Assembly (NCBI RefSeq): GCF_024385465.1
Contig: NZ_JANFLS010000005.1
Span: forward strand, 1-64,000
From: Arthrobacter sp. zg-Y844
Lineage (GTDB): Bacteria; Actinomycetota; Actinomycetes; Actinomycetales; Micrococcaceae
Reading direction: 5' to 3'
Length of the DNA stretch: 64,000 nt
The position numbers were made by a program, and so were the translations under genes. Of the stretch, positions 36,849 to 45,502 are shown piece by piece. The notes beneath the pieces are model-generated. The model saw only the letters and a program-made list of their open reading frames with translations, was not told the origin of the DNA and ran no database searches. The first letter of the stretch is position 1; the number at the start of each line of letters is the position of its first letter.

Positions 36849-36880
36849 GGGCAACAGGGCAACCGGGCAACCGGGCAACC
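36849..36880. repeat. four tandem 8-bp repeats GGGCAACC
   Basis: First copy GGGCAACA, then three perfect GGGCAACC. Lies in the 210-bp gap between the CxxC protein and csrA. Related to the CCGCAACC array at 23203-23234. Confidence 0.85.
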
Positions 36881-36907
36881 GAGGCGTAACAGGCTAAGGC
36901 CACCCGG

Positions 36908-37174
36908 TCAGGAAGCGGGTTTGTCGCTTTCCGGGGGCAGCATCCGGCCGGCCAGCAACGCCTTGATGCGGTCTTCGGCATCCGGCAGGGCGGCGGCACT
37001 GGCGGCCACATTGGCCTCTTCCACGGCGCGCAGCACCTCGTGGCGCTGGATCTTGACCCCGCGGGGGGCATCGATGCCGATGCGTACGCCGTCACCGCGT
37101 GAATCCAAAACGGTAATGACAATGTCATCCCCGATCAGGATCTGCTCCCCGGACTTGCGTGTTAGCACCAGCAT
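36908..37174 (-). CDS. csrA: carbon storage/translational regulator CsrA
   Basis: RNA-binding protein of 88 aa. The family core MLVLTRKSGEQILIGDDIVITVLDSRGDGVRIGIDAPRGVKIQRHEVL is intact, including the N-terminal LTRK strand and the RGVKIQR strand that contact GGA motifs. The tail beyond residue 60 is longer than usual. It lies last in the flagellar locus. The fliC leader carries matching GGA sites (60931-60974), so flagellin mRNA is its likely target. Confidence 0.95.
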   Translation of the reverse strand: MLVLTRKSGEQILIGDDIVITVLDSRGDGVRIGIDAPRGVKIQRHEVLRAVEEANVAASAAALPDAEDRIKALLAGRMLPPESDKPAS

Positions 37175-37250
37175 CCGCCCACTCTACCCCAAGCCGGGGC
37201 CGTTCCCGCCGAAGCTGAGGAACGGTTCAGCCCGGCGGGTTATCCGGGGC

Positions 37251-38306
37251 TCAGAGCACCGGCGTCGGCGAGGGTCCGCCGTCGAGCCACCCGATGGGCA
37301 GGCCAAGCGCGTTCACGGACTGCGGCGTGCCGGTGGTGTCAATGCCTTCGACGGCGGCGGCGTCCACAACTGCTGCGGACCGCACCGCCCCGACCCAGGC
37401 TGCGGTGTCTTCCGGTTTCCGGCCGGCGTCGACCACCACCCAGATTTGATCGGCGGCCAATGCGGAGATCAACGTGGAATGCCGGGCCATTTCGGTACCT
37501 GACCGCCCCAGCCCGTAGGCCAGGAAGATGCTGTGTCCGGCCATAACGCCGGCGGCACGTGCGGTTGCCACCGCACGCCGGTCCGCGGCCCGGCCGACGC
37601 CGTCGGTCTCCAGCACGCCGGCCACGCGGACGGCTGCTGCACCCGTGCCGGAGAAGTCGGCCATGGAGCGGCACACCTCCAGCGCGTCGTCGCCCAGGCC
37701 GACCACCATCACCAGGTCACCGGCTCCGGCGAGCGGAGCAGGCGCCATCGGCACGGCATTGCGCTGGACCGGCTCCGTGCCTTGGTTGATCCGGCCGGAA
37801 CCCGCCTGGCTGAGCGGAACGTGGTTCACGGCGTTGGGCGGCTGCATGGCCTCCAGCCCGGGAGTGAACCCGGCCGCGGCCTGGCTCTGCACGGGGGTGC
37901 CCGTGCTTGCCGCGAGGGTATCCATAAGTTCGGCGAACGCATGGGACCCCGTGGATACGGACGGAGCGGGCTGCGGGGCCGGATCCATGGGTACAACCGG
38001 GATGACCGCGGCCGCCGGGTGCAGCGTGGATTCGGCCCGCTCTGCCTCTTCCAGCAGTGCGGATATGCCTGCCCGCCCGGAGTCGGTTCGGCTGGGCAGG
38101 TCCGGTTCCACCGGTGCCCGACGCCGGCCGCTGGGCGGCAGCTCCACCGTCACCTCGTAATGCTGGCGGGACAGGAATCCGCCGATCCCGCCCACGGTGA
38201 CCTTTTCCGCCGCAATTATCCGGGCCCGCGGGCCGTGTTCGGCCAGCACCTGGGCTTTTAGCGCGTCAAGCGACGCCCCCTCAAGCTGAAATCGTCTCAC
38301 TTCCAC
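37251..38306 (-). CDS. FlhF-like protein lacking a P-loop
   Basis: Protein of 351 aa. The N-terminus (MEVRRFQLEGASLDALKAQVLAEHGPRARIIAAEKV) matches the B domain of FlhF, the SRP-type GTPase that places flagella. A proline/alanine-rich linker follows (about 70-190). The C-terminal part resembles the NG GTPase domain (AADQIWVVVDAGRKPEDTAAWV, SVNALGLPIGWL), but the expected GxxGxGKT is replaced by VVGLGDDALEVC. It is therefore probably nucleotide-independent. It starts 26 bp inside the end of flhA, as FlhF usually follows FlhA. Function inferred from position and partial similarity. Confidence 0.7.
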   Translation of the reverse strand: MEVRRFQLEGASLDALKAQVLAEHGPRARIIAAEKVTVGGIGGFLSRQHYEVTVELPPSGRRRAPVEPDLPSRTDSGRAGISALLEEAERAESTLHPAAAVIPVVPMDPAPQPAPSVSTGSHAFAELMDTLAASTGTPVQSQAAAGFTPGLEAMQPPNAVNHVPLSQAGSGRINQGTEPVQRNAVPMAPAPLAGAGDLVMVVGLGDDALEVCRSMADFSGTGAAAVRVAGVLETDGVGRAADRRAVATARAAGVMAGHSIFLAYGLGRSGTEMARHSTLISALAADQIWVVVDAGRKPEDTAAWVGAVRSAAVVDAAAVEGIDTTGTPQSVNALGLPIGWLDGGPSPTPVL

Positions 38307-40338
38307 GCACCACCCCTACAGTCTCGATACCGACATTACCCGCTGTGGCTTCCTGGTAGGACAGTACCGGCAGGCCGCCGGTCTGTGCCGAGACCAGCCG
38401 CCGGATGGCCGGGCGCAGGGCCGGGGCGCAGACCAGCACCGCATTGAACCCGGCGTTCTCGGCGCCCGCCACGGCAGCTTTCAGCGACGCCAGCACGGCA
38501 TCAACCCGGGCAGGGTCCAGCAGGATCTGGCTGCCCTGCTCCGAGGGGCGCAGCGCTTCGAGCATGGACTGCTCCAGCGCCGGATCGATCATGATCACCC
38601 GCAGGACTCCGTCGGCGATGTACTGCGCGGCCAGCGCCGGCCCCAGTGCCGTCCGTGCCGTCTCGATGAGCCCCTCCGGGTCCGCGGAAACCTTGGCCCG
38701 CAGCAGCAGGGACTCGTAGATCCTCGGCAGGTCGTTGATGGGGATCTGCTCGGCCAGCAGACCCTGGAGCACCCGCTGCACTTCGGCAAGGGACATCACA
38801 TTGGGGATCAGTTCCTCGACGGCTGACGGGTTGACCAGCTTGACCCCCTCGGTCAGCACCCGGACGTCTTCGCGGGTGAGCAGCCGGGCAGCGTTGGCGG
38901 TGATGACCGCGGAAAGGTGCGTGACCAGCACCGACACGCGGTCGATCACGGTTGCCCCGGACATCTCTGCCGCGTGTTGCATTTCCGCCGGAACCCACTT
39001 GCCGGCCAAGCCGAACACCGGTTCCACGGTGGCAGTGCCCGGCAAACCCTCCAGATAGTCCCCCAGGGCCAGGATCTTGCCGGCAGGGGCGTCCCCGCGG
39101 CCGGCTTCCACGCCTGCGATCCGGATGACGTAGGTGGACATTGGCAGGTCGACACTGTCGCGCGTGCGGACCGGAGGCACCACAATGCCCAGCTCCATGG
39201 CGATCTTGCGGCGCAGTGCCCGAACCCGTGCCAGGAGATCGTCGGACCCGCCGGTGACAATGTCCACCAGATCCGGTGCCAGCATGATTTCCAGCGCATG
39301 GACACGCATCTGTTCAATCAGGTCCTCCGTGGTCTCGGAGGTGGCGGGCGCGTCCAGCGCCGCCTGCGCAGAATCCTTCTCGGCCTGATCGGTGGTTTCC
39401 TTTCCCTTGATTTTCCAGGAAATGAAAATCAGCAGGGCACCGATGGCGATGAAATAGAGCTTCGGCATGCCCGGAATCAGGGCCATCACGATGGCCGCGG
39501 CGCCGGCAATCATCAGGGCGTTCCGGGACTGGCCCAGCTGCGCGCCGGCCGTGGTTCCCATGTCCGCCTCGGCATTGGACCGGGTGACGATCATGCCGGT
39601 GGAAACGGCCATCAGCAGGGCAGGGATCTGGGTGACCAGTCCATCGCCGATGGTCAGGAGGCTGTAGGTGCTCACCGCTTCGCCGGCCGACATGCTGCGC
39701 TGGATCATTCCGATCGCGATGCCGCCGATGAGGTTGATGATGATGATGATCAACCCGGCGATAGCGTCGCCCTTGACGAACTTCGACGCGCCGTCCATCG
39801 CACCGTAGAAGTCCGCTTCCGCGGAAACCTCCGCCCGGCGTTCCCGGGCCTGGGTGTCGGTGATCAGGCCGGCGTTGAGGTCTGCGTCAATGGCCATCTG
39901 CTTGCCCGGCATGGCGTCCAGGGTGAAGCGGGCTCCCACTTCGGCCACGCGTTCGGCACCCTTGGTGACCACCACGAACTGGATGACAACCAGGATCAGG
40001 AAGATCACGGCGCCGATGATCAGCGAACCGCCCACGGCAACGTGCCCGAACGCTTCGATCACCTGCCCGGCGTACCCCTCCCCCAGCACCAGTCGCGTGG
40101 AGGCCACGTTCAGGCCCAGCCGGAACAGGGTGGCGACAAGGAGCAGGGACGGGAACACTGAGAAGTCCAGCGGCTTCCGTACGAACATGGTGGTCAGCAG
40201 GATCACCAGTGCCAGCAGGATGTTGATGATGATCAGCACGTCCAGCAGTTCGGCGGGGATGGGTACCACCAGCAGCAGGATGATGCCGATGACCCCGACG
40301 GGGACGGCGAGTTTCAGGAGGTTGCGGTTGCGGTTCAC
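38281..40338 (-). CDS. flhA: flagellar export gate protein FlhA
   Basis: Main gate of the flagellar type III export apparatus, 685 aa. The N-terminal half has about eight membrane segments starting at LAVPVGVIGIILLLVVPIP, and the conserved FHIPEP-region sequence (TLFRLGLNVASTRLVLGEGYAG, FTLDAMPGKQMAIDADL). The C-terminal cytosolic domain follows from about residue 330. It overlaps flhB by 4 bp. Confidence 0.97.
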   Translation of the reverse strand: MNRNRNLLKLAVPVGVIGIILLLVVPIPAELLDVLIIINILLALVILLTTMFVRKPLDFSVFPSLLLVATLFRLGLNVASTRLVLGEGYAGQVIEAFGHVAVGGSLIIGAVIFLILVVIQFVVVTKGAERVAEVGARFTLDAMPGKQMAIDADLNAGLITDTQARERRAEVSAEADFYGAMDGASKFVKGDAIAGLIIIIINLIGGIAIGMIQRSMSAGEAVSTYSLLTIGDGLVTQIPALLMAVSTGMIVTRSNAEADMGTTAGAQLGQSRNALMIAGAAAIVMALIPGMPKLYFIAIGALLIFISWKIKGKETTDQAEKDSAQAALDAPATSETTEDLIEQMRVHALEIMLAPDLVDIVTGGSDDLLARVRALRRKIAMELGIVVPPVRTRDSVDLPMSTYVIRIAGVEAGRGDAPAGKILALGDYLEGLPGTATVEPVFGLAGKWVPAEMQHAAEMSGATVIDRVSVLVTHLSAVITANAARLLTREDVRVLTEGVKLVNPSAVEELIPNVMSLAEVQRVLQGLLAEQIPINDLPRIYESLLLRAKVSADPEGLIETARTALGPALAAQYIADGVLRVIMIDPALEQSMLEALRPSEQGSQILLDPARVDAVLASLKAAVAGAENAGFNAVLVCAPALRPAIRRLVSAQTGGLPVLSYQEATAGNVGIETVGVVRGSETISA

Positions 40339-41462
40339 GACGCGGCCTTACGGTGTTGTGGGGTGGTTCCGGGTTCGGGCGGTGCGGCTGCCATGGTGTG
40401 CATGCCCCGGGCGGCGCCGCGCCGCTTCAGGGCCATAACGAAGGCGAGGACCCGGGCCACGGCGTTGTACAGTTCCACGGGAATTTCGGCGTTCAGTTCG
40501 CAGGCGCTGTGCAGGGCACGGGCCAGCGGAATGTCGGAGACCATGGGGACGCCCTGCTTTTCGGCCTGTTCACGGATCCGGGTGGCAATGTTGTCCGCAC
40601 CCTTCGCTACGACCCGCGGCGCGGACTTGCCCGGCTCGTATTTCAGGGCGACGGCCACGTGGGTGGGATTCACGAGCACGACGTCGGCATCCGCCACGGC
40701 GGCGATCATCCGGTTCCGGCTCATGGCCAGCTGTCTGGACCGGCGCTGCGACTTGATCAACGGATCGCCGTCGCTGTTCTTGTTTTCGTCTTTGACTTCC
40801 TTCTTGGTCATGCGGGTTCGTTTGCGGTTGCGCTTCATAACCACGAAGATGTCCGCCGCAGCGAGGATCAGGCCCGCGGCGACGGCTGCCTGCAGCAGTA
40901 ACGCGGTACCGCCTCCCGCAGCTTCCAGGACGGCGGAGATAGGCAGGCCGCCGGCCGACATCAGCACCGGCATCAGTTGCTGGATCACCGCGTACAGGAC
41001 CAGTCCCACCACGGCGGTCTTGAGCAGGGATTTCACGCCGTTCCACAGGGCCTGGGCGCCAAAGACGCGTTTGACGCCGGCGAACAGGTTGAACTGCTCG
41101 AACTTGCCCTTGAACTTCTTCACGTGGATACCGCCCTGGACGGCGGCGGTGAGCAGGACCGCAGCGGCAACTACGCCCAGCAGCGGGCCGAGGATAAAGG
41201 CCAGGGTGCCCAGGCCCTCGTTCATCTGGATCAGGGCGAACTCGGGATCGGGGTTCACGATGGTGGTGGCGACGCCGGCCAGGATCTCGCCGGCAGCTTC
41301 GGCGCCCCGGGAGATGGTCAACGGCATCATCAGGGCGGCCGTGCCGACGCCGACCCAGGCGGTGAGGTCCTCGGACCGGGAAAGCTGGCCCTTGGAACGG
41401 ACCTCTTTCATCCGTTTGTCGGTGGCCTGCTCGGTCCGCTCCCCTGAGGGCTGTTCCGGCAT
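40335..41462 (-). CDS. flhB: flagellar export switch protein FlhB
   Basis: Membrane protein of 375 aa with four membrane segments and a cytosolic domain carrying the autocleavage motif NPTH (VVLVNPTHVAVALKY, about 260). Cleavage there switches export from rod/hook to filament subunits. The N-terminal GERTEQATDKRMKEVRSKGQLSRSEDL is typical. It starts one base after the fliR stop and overlaps flhA. Confidence 0.97.
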   Translation of the reverse strand: MPEQPSGERTEQATDKRMKEVRSKGQLSRSEDLTAWVGVGTAALMMPLTISRGAEAAGEILAGVATTIVNPDPEFALIQMNEGLGTLAFILGPLLGVVAAAVLLTAAVQGGIHVKKFKGKFEQFNLFAGVKRVFGAQALWNGVKSLLKTAVVGLVLYAVIQQLMPVLMSAGGLPISAVLEAAGGGTALLLQAAVAAGLILAAADIFVVMKRNRKRTRMTKKEVKDENKNSDGDPLIKSQRRSRQLAMSRNRMIAAVADADVVLVNPTHVAVALKYEPGKSAPRVVAKGADNIATRIREQAEKQGVPMVSDIPLARALHSACELNAEIPVELYNAVARVLAFVMALKRRGAARGMHTMAAAPPEPGTTPQHRKAAS

Positions 41463-42221
41463 CTATCCCACCCCCGTCAGCGCGCGCTCGATAGTGGAGA
41501 CCAGCCCCGAGACGATGCGGGGCAGCGCCAGGAAGACAACTGAGGCCAGGGACAACGTCAGCAGGATCTTCAGGGGGAAGCCGAGGGCGAAGGCGTTCAG
41601 GGCCGGGGCCACGCGGGTGAGCAGGCCCAGGCCTGCGTCGGCCAGGAACAGGACCACCAGCAGCGGTCCGGCAATCTGCACCGACGCCAGGAACATCTGC
41701 GATACCGCGGCCGTCAGGGCGGACACCGGCGAGGACAGGTCCAGTCCCCCGGTCAGCGGCAGCGCGGTGAAACTGCGCAGCAGCCCGCCGATGATCAGCT
41801 GGTAGCCGTCCGAGGCAAAGAGCAGCGCCAGGGCGGTGATCTGGAAGATGCGTGTGAACTGGGCGCCGTTGACCATGGACTGCGGATCAAAGGCCTGCGC
41901 CAGCTGGAAACCGCCGAAGGTATCGATCAGGTTGCCGGCGGACTGCACGGCGGAGAAAACCACCATCACGAGGAACCCCAGCACAAACCCCACCAGCAGC
42001 TCCATCACGATGGCCATGAAGAACGCCCCGGTGCTCAGGGCGTTGTACCCCTCGCTTACCTGCGGGGCGATGGCCAGCCCCAGGCCGAGCCCGAGCATGG
42101 CTTTGATCCGCGCCGGGAACGCGTTGTAGGAGAACGGGGGTGCGATGACCAGGAAGGCCACCATCCGTACCGAGGCCAGCAGGAACGCCTCGATCCAGTC
42201 CTGGTCAAGGGTGATGTTCAT
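41463..42221 (-). CDS. fliR: flagellar export protein FliR
   Basis: Membrane protein of 252 aa with about six hydrophobic segments (MVAFLVIAPPFSYNAFPARIKAMLGLGLGLAIAP, VMELLVGFVLGFLVMVVFSAV). Core of the FliP5Q4R1 export gate. Directly adjacent to fliQ and flhB without gaps. Confidence 0.95.
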   Translation of the reverse strand: MNITLDQDWIEAFLLASVRMVAFLVIAPPFSYNAFPARIKAMLGLGLGLAIAPQVSEGYNALSTGAFFMAIVMELLVGFVLGFLVMVVFSAVQSAGNLIDTFGGFQLAQAFDPQSMVNGAQFTRIFQITALALLFASDGYQLIIGGLLRSFTALPLTGGLDLSSPVSALTAAVSQMFLASVQIAGPLLVVLFLADAGLGLLTRVAPALNAFALGFPLKILLTLSLASVVFLALPRIVSGLVSTIERALTGVG

Positions 42222-42497
42222 CTAGCCGCCGCCGAGCAGGGACGGGATCCTCTGGAACATCTCGTGGGTGAAGGACACGATTTCCGAAATCATCCAGTGT
42301 CCGCACACGAGCAGGGCGAGGGCCACGGCAAGGGCCTTGGGCACGAACGAAAGCGTGACTTCCTGGATCTGGGTGATGGACTGCAGCAGCGAGATGCCGA
42401 ACCCGACGACGAGCGCGGTGATCAGCACCGGGGCCGACAGCTTGGCCGCAACCCAGAGTCCCTGCATGGCGATGTCCAGGACCGCGTTTGTATCCAC
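42222..42497 (-). CDS. fliQ: flagellar export protein FliQ
   Basis: Small protein of 91 aa with two membrane hairpin helices (LSAPVLITALVVGFGISLLQSITQIQE and ALAVALALLVCGHWMI), the usual size. One of the export-gate subunits; its start overlaps the fliP stop by 1 bp. Confidence 0.95.
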   Translation of the reverse strand: MDTNAVLDIAMQGLWVAAKLSAPVLITALVVGFGISLLQSITQIQEVTLSFVPKALAVALALLVCGHWMISEIVSFTHEMFQRIPSLLGGG

Positions 42498-43348
42498 TAG
42501 GTGCCGCCCTGGTAACTGTTGACCAAGGACGTAATGATCAGTCCCCAGCCGTCCACGAGGATGAACAGCAGGATCTTGAACGGCAGCGAGATCATCACCG
42601 GCGGGAGCATCATCATGCCCATGGACATCAGTGCTGCGGACACCACCAGGTCGATGACGAGGAACGGCACGAAAATCACGAACCCGATGATGAACGCCGC
42701 CCGCAGCTCCGAGATCATGAACGCCGGGATCAGGGTGGTCAGCGGAACGGACTCGGGGCTTTCGGGGTTCTCCTGCCCGGCCGCGCGGGTCATCAGTGCG
42801 ATGTCCTCTTCCCGGGTGTGGGCGAGCATGAACTGCTGCAGCGGCCCGGACCCGGTGTCGAGGGCGGCATCGAAGTTGAGCTCGCCGTTGAGGTAGGGCT
42901 GCACGGCGATCGTGTTAATTTCGCTGATGACGGGCGCCATGATGAAAAGCGAGAGGAACAGTGCCAGCCCGGCCAGGACCTGGTTGGGCGGGATTGAAGG
43001 CAGCGACAGGGCGTTGCGGGTCATGGCCAGCACCACGAAGATCTTCGTGAAGGAGCTGAGCATCAGCAGCAATGACGGCGCCACCGAAAGCAGGGTGATG
43101 CCGATGAGTGTGGTCACGGCCGTGGAGGGCCCGCCGTCCTGGCCATTGATATCGATGCTCAGCCCGCCGCCGTCGTCCGGCTCCGTGGGAGCGCTGGGGT
43201 CGGTAGGCGCAACGGGCGCGGCGGGATCGAAAGTGGTGGCGTGCCCTGCTGCGGCCCCGAGCAGGAGCAGGGCGGCCACGGCGAAGAACAGGGCAGCGGC
43301 CAGGGTAAGCGCGTGCCGTGCCCTGCGCACGTCGACGGCGGCGCTCAC
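42497..43348 (-). CDS. fliP: flagellar export protein FliP
   Basis: Export-gate subunit of 283 aa. A cleavable signal peptide or first membrane segment (LTLAAALFFAVAALLLLGAAAGHA) precedes a Pro/Thr-rich stretch and the conserved region (SFTKIFVVLAMTRNALSLPSIPPNQVLAGLALFLSLF; SELRAAFIIGFVIFVPFLVIDLVVS). The N-terminal insert is longer than in enterics, as in other actinobacteria. Overlaps fliO. Confidence 0.96.
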   Translation of the reverse strand: MSAAVDVRRARHALTLAAALFFAVAALLLLGAAAGHATTFDPAAPVAPTDPSAPTEPDDGGGLSIDINGQDGGPSTAVTTLIGITLLSVAPSLLLMLSSFTKIFVVLAMTRNALSLPSIPPNQVLAGLALFLSLFIMAPVISEINTIAVQPYLNGELNFDAALDTGSGPLQQFMLAHTREEDIALMTRAAGQENPESPESVPLTTLIPAFMISELRAAFIIGFVIFVPFLVIDLVVSAALMSMGMMMLPPVMISLPFKILLFILVDGWGLIITSLVNSYQGGT

Positions 43349-43854
43349 CGTTTACGTCCCCGGCCCAGGGCCGCGCCGGCCTGGCGCCAGGTTTCGGGGG
43401 CCAGGATGGATCCGGCCAGCGCCGATTTGGCGGGCACCGGGTGTGCGGGGGGAAGGGCATGTGCCCCTCGCGCGGCGCGGCGCGGGGGCAGGCCGGAGTA
43501 GGGGTCGGCGGCATGGCCGCCCTCCGGAGAGGACCCGGAGGACTGCTGGGCGGCTTCCAGCGACGCGGCAAACCCGGTTGCGGGCACATGTTCGGATTCC
43601 GGGGGAACCTCTGTGGTGTGCAGCAGGTTTACCGAACCTTCGGCCACCCCGAGCAGGAGCCGCTGTCCGTCGGTTTCCACCACTACCAGGGAGGCCTTGG
43701 GGCTCAGCGGCTGGCGGCTGACCACGCGCACGGCGGGCTGGTTCGCACCGGCAGAACCGAGGGTGCGGCTAAAGCGGCGCTGCAGGAACCACAGGAGTCC
43801 GAGCACGGCGCCCAGTGAAACCAGGACACGGAGTCCCAGAAACAGGGTTTCCAC
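43345..43854 (-). CDS. fliO: flagellar export assembly protein FliO
   Basis: Protein of 169 aa with one N-terminal membrane segment (LRVLVSLGAVLGLLWFLQRRF) and the FliO domain RVVSRQPLSPKASLVVVETDGQRLLLGVAEGSVNLLHTTE. Helps assemble the FliPQR core. The tail is low complexity. Overlaps fliP by 4 bp and touches fliN. Confidence 0.88.
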   Translation of the reverse strand: METLFLGLRVLVSLGAVLGLLWFLQRRFSRTLGSAGANQPAVRVVSRQPLSPKASLVVVETDGQRLLLGVAEGSVNLLHTTEVPPESEHVPATGFAASLEAAQQSSGSSPEGGHAADPYSGLPPRRAARGAHALPPAHPVPAKSALAGSILAPETWRQAGAALGRGRKR

Positions 43855-44555
43855 TAATTGAGCCCCTCGACCACGTCCAGGATTTTGGTGATCCGCACGG
43901 CGTAATCCTGGTCAATAACCACAACTTCGCCGTTGGCGATGAGCCGGCCGTTCAGCAGGATGTCCGCGGGGGCACCGGCGGACCGGTCCAGCTCCACCAC
44001 CCGGCCGGGTTCGAGGTTCAGGACGTCGCGGACGGACATGCGGGTGTGCCCGATTTCCACGGTCAGCGCCATCTCGATGTTGTTGATGCGGCCCATCTTG
44101 CCGACGATCGAGGGGTCGTTGTGGCCGCCGGGGGTGCCGGGGGTGTCCCGCAGGCGGATGGCGAACCACCCGGCGGTGCCCTCAGGGGAGCGCAGTTCGA
44201 AGACGACGCTGTCCGGATCGGCAAAGAGTGCGGCGGCATCCTCGGTGCGGGCTTCGCCGAGCACGCCGACGCCCAGGGTGGCACTCGCTGCTTCGAGCGA
44301 GGGACGCAGTACGTCCGCGGCCGAAACGAGCGCGGAGTCGGTGCCGGCGACATCGGCCAGCGGCGAGGAACTGTCCAGGACCAGGGCCAGGTCCGCCGAT
44401 TCGGTGCCCACGAAGGAAGCGGTGACCGCCGTCGCGGTGTGCGACGCCGGTACTCCTGCCCCGTTATGCGGGATCGGTTCCAGGACAAGGGGGGTGGGCA
44501 GGCCGCGCACCAGGGCGGAAACGGCGTCGGCGTGCAGGCTGTGGGGGCTGGACAT
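43854..44555 (-). CDS. fliN: flagellar motor switch protein FliN
   Basis: C-ring protein of 233 aa. The C-terminal SpoA domain (MALTVEIGHTRMSVRDVLNLEPGRVVELDRSAGAPADILLNGRLIANGEVVVIDQDYAVRITKI) is clear. The N-terminal 140 residues (STATSFVG, DLALVLDSSSPL) are a longer domain, reminiscent of FliY/CheC-type extensions but without a clear CheC phosphatase motif. It starts 3 bp after the fliM stop with GAGGAG as ribosome-binding site. Confidence 0.93.
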   Translation of the reverse strand: MSSPHSLHADAVSALVRGLPTPLVLEPIPHNGAGVPASHTATAVTASFVGTESADLALVLDSSSPLADVAGTDSALVSAADVLRPSLEAASATLGVGVLGEARTEDAAALFADPDSVVFELRSPEGTAGWFAIRLRDTPGTPGGHNDPSIVGKMGRINNIEMALTVEIGHTRMSVRDVLNLEPGRVVELDRSAGAPADILLNGRLIANGEVVVIDQDYAVRITKILDVVEGLN

Positions 44556-44558
44556 AGG

Positions 44559-45476
44559 TTACTTCTCCTCGATACTGACGATGCTGCCGGCAAGGCGTGA
44601 CCCGCTGGCTCCTACTGCTGCCTGGGCCAGCGTCTGTCCGTCAACGGTGACGTTCAGCGGGCGGTGGCGGGGGTGGCCCAGATTCAGGACGTCCCCTACG
44701 GCAAGGTTCAAGACCATGGCGGGCTTCACCGTGATGGGTTCCAGCTGCAGGCACACCTTCACGGGCACGTGTGCAAGCTGCAGCTGGACAAGTTCGGCCG
44801 GCGTGGCATTGCTGGACTGGGCGCCCAGCGGGTCCAGCTGCGGCAGCAGGGCCGCGGCCGGGATGGCCACGGTGGCGGGAGCGGTGGTTTCACCGACCAC
44901 CATCTCGAAAGTGGCCACGATCATCGGGTCGCCGGAGGCCGCCGCCTGGGCGAACTGCGAGTTGTACTGGACCGAGGACAGCGTCAGCGGGGCCGAGAGC
45001 AGGTGTCCGAGGGAGTAGTGCAGGTCCTCCACGGCGTCGTCCATGATCTTGCCCAGCAGTGCCTGCTCGATATGCGTGAACTTGCGCTCCGGCGCGGTCT
45101 GGAAACCGGTGCCGCCGAGCATGTGTCCCACCCAGGACAGTGCTGCGGCCATGGGGAACTGGATGACGGCCTTGGCGGAGGTGGTGGAGATGTTGAAAAG
45201 CACCATGCCGGTGTTGTCCGGCAGCGCGGCGGCGTACTCGTCGTAGCTCAGCACCTGCACGTCTTCCGAGGTGACCTGCGACAGCACCCGCACCTTGGCG
45301 GTCAACTGCGTGCCCCACTGGCGGGCGAAGGTATCAAAGGCCATTTCCAGGACACGCGCATGCTCACGGGCCAGCGTAGTGGGCCTGCTGAAGTCATAGA
45401 CCTCTACGGGCTTTGCTTTCGCGGGCATGCTTAAGGAAGGTGAATCTTGGACCATCACAACCCGCACTATCGGCAC
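44559..45476 (-). CDS. fliM: flagellar motor switch protein FliM
   Basis: C-ring protein of up to 305 aa. The CheC-like middle domain starts at VYDFSRPTTLAREHARVLEMAFDTFARQW and includes the conserved GGTGF; the C-terminal SpoA domain is VKPAMVLNLAVGDVLNLGHPRHRPLNV. The N-terminal CheY-P-binding peptide (LSQ.EIDALL type) found in most FliM is not present. The start is uncertain: GTG 45476, ATG 45455 (MVQDSP) or ATG 45428 are all in frame and none has a strong ribosome-binding site. Confidence 0.93.
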   Translation of the reverse strand: MPIVRVVMVQDSPSLSMPAKAKPVEVYDFSRPTTLAREHARVLEMAFDTFARQWGTQLTAKVRVLSQVTSEDVQVLSYDEYAAALPDNTGMVLFNISTTSAKAVIQFPMAAALSWVGHMLGGTGFQTAPERKFTHIEQALLGKIMDDAVEDLHYSLGHLLSAPLTLSSVQYNSQFAQAAASGDPMIVATFEMVVGETTAPATVAIPAAALLPQLDPLGAQSSNATPAELVQLQLAHVPVKVCLQLEPITVKPAMVLNLAVGDVLNLGHPRHRPLNVTVDGQTLAQAAVGASGSRLAGSIVSIEEK

Positions 45477-45502
45477 TTGGAACGGCTGCGTAAGAAAAGC
45501 CG

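Noticed and set aside
10845-36880. Short tandem arrays considered as CRISPR
   Set aside because: Units are 8-14 bp without spacers and there are no cas genes.
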